Positions 50,020 to 50,261 of a stretch of 50,261 bases of DNA are shown in pieces. The stretch covers positions 1 through 50,261 of the forward strand of contig DATLYW010000005.1 of assembly GCA_035574315.1 (NCBI GenBank), in the 5' to 3' direction. The position numbers were made by a program, and so were the translations under genes. This DNA is from Candidatus Zixiibacteriota bacterium (GTDB lineage: Bacteria; Desulfobacterota; Binatia; UBA9968). The notes beneath the pieces are model-generated. The model saw nothing but the letters and a program-made list of their open reading frames with translations. It was not told the origin of the DNA and ran no database searches. Position 1 is the stretch's first letter. Each line of letters starts with the position of its first letter.

Positions 50020-50261
50020 ATGGCTCGGCCCTTGCGGATTGAATATCCCGGCGCTCTGTATCACGTCACCTCTCGTGGCGACCGCCAGGAGCCGATCTTC
50101 GAGGACGATGGGGATCGCAAGGCCTTTTTGGATCTGTTGGGCGAAGTGATCTTTCGGTATCGCTGGCGCTGCTATGCGTACTGCTTGATGGGCAATCACT
50201 ATCATCTGATGATCGAAACTCCGGAGGGGAATCTCAGCAGGGGGATGCGGCAATTAAACGG
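50020..50261 (+). CDS. REP-associated tyrosine transposase (RAYT), partial
   Basis: The first 80 residues of a Y1 transposase of the TnpA-REP group: MARPLRIEYPGALYHVTSRG, then FLDLLGEVIFRYRW, and YCLMGNHYHLMIETPEGN with the metal-binding His-Tyr-His pair. The window ends before the catalytic Tyr. The ATG at 50020 follows GGATGGGG. RAYTs cut single-stranded DNA at REP hairpins and spread those repeats. Confidence 0.93.
   Translation, partial: MARPLRIEYPGALYHVTSRGDRQEPIFEDDGDRKAFLDLLGEVIFRYRWRCYAYCLMGNHYHLMIETPEGNLSRGMRQLN

Overview
The window is a high-GC chromosomal segment from a Gram-negative bacterium: it has BamE-like and other signal-bearing envelope proteins, a two-component Pho system and TctC/TRAP-type binding proteins. 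The mix of amidohydrolases, TctC-type receptors and an ffs-dnaX-ebfC-recR block fits an uncultured soil or sediment lineage (for example Methylomirabilota/Rokubacteria, Binatota or Tectomicrobia). The sequence alone does not fix the phylum.

Layout. 1-1.8 kb: a decayed tandem integron, in which integron-integrase (IntI) fragments are each followed by a 164-bp attI-like repeat and a cassette-like ORF. 2.3-8.0 kb: a catabolic block with a frameshifted dihydroxyphthalate-decarboxylase-like gene, two translationally coupled amidohydrolases, a TctC-type receptor and, convergent to them, a two-subunit ThDP decarboxylase. 8.8-12.1 kb: housekeeping tRNA-Ser, SRP RNA, dnaX, ebfC, recR and a lipoprotein. 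12.1-26.4 kb: a phosphate-starvation island on the minus strand (pstSCAB-phoU-phoB-phoR, DUF47-pit, two Usp genes plus psiE, phoX). 26.4-40.1 kb: an AmpG-like MFS gene, then a selenoneine/ergothioneine-type neighbourhood (senB, senA, egtD, a GH84 enzyme, and an ABC transporter with a fused permease-binding protein like EgtUV), plus a LysE exporter, a desaturase and an M20 peptidase. 40.2-45.6 kb: ordinary genes (CNNM/CBS protein, Nudix, lytic transglycosylase, pgsA, tRNA-Gly). 45.6-50.3 kb: secreted proteins, a tandem set of TRAP-type binding proteins and a RAYT transposase cut by the window end.

Main points of interest. (1) The PhoR-type kinase carries a complete thioredoxin-type ArsC arsenate reductase domain at its C terminus, and a second ArsC-fold protein nearby has lost every catalytic residue. 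(2) Five promoter regions in 21.2-26.4 kb carry three or four heptamers at an exact 11-bp period (Pho-box-like), so the pst operon, the pseudo-ArsC, the usp-psiE operon, a small ATPase-like gene and phoX probably form one local Pho regulon. (3) senA/senB, egtD and an EgtUV-like importer lie within 11 kb, which suggests a selenoneine synthesis and uptake locus; no SelD/SenC gene is present here. (4) The left end preserves repeated intI'-attI-cassette units with the integrase reading toward the cassettes.
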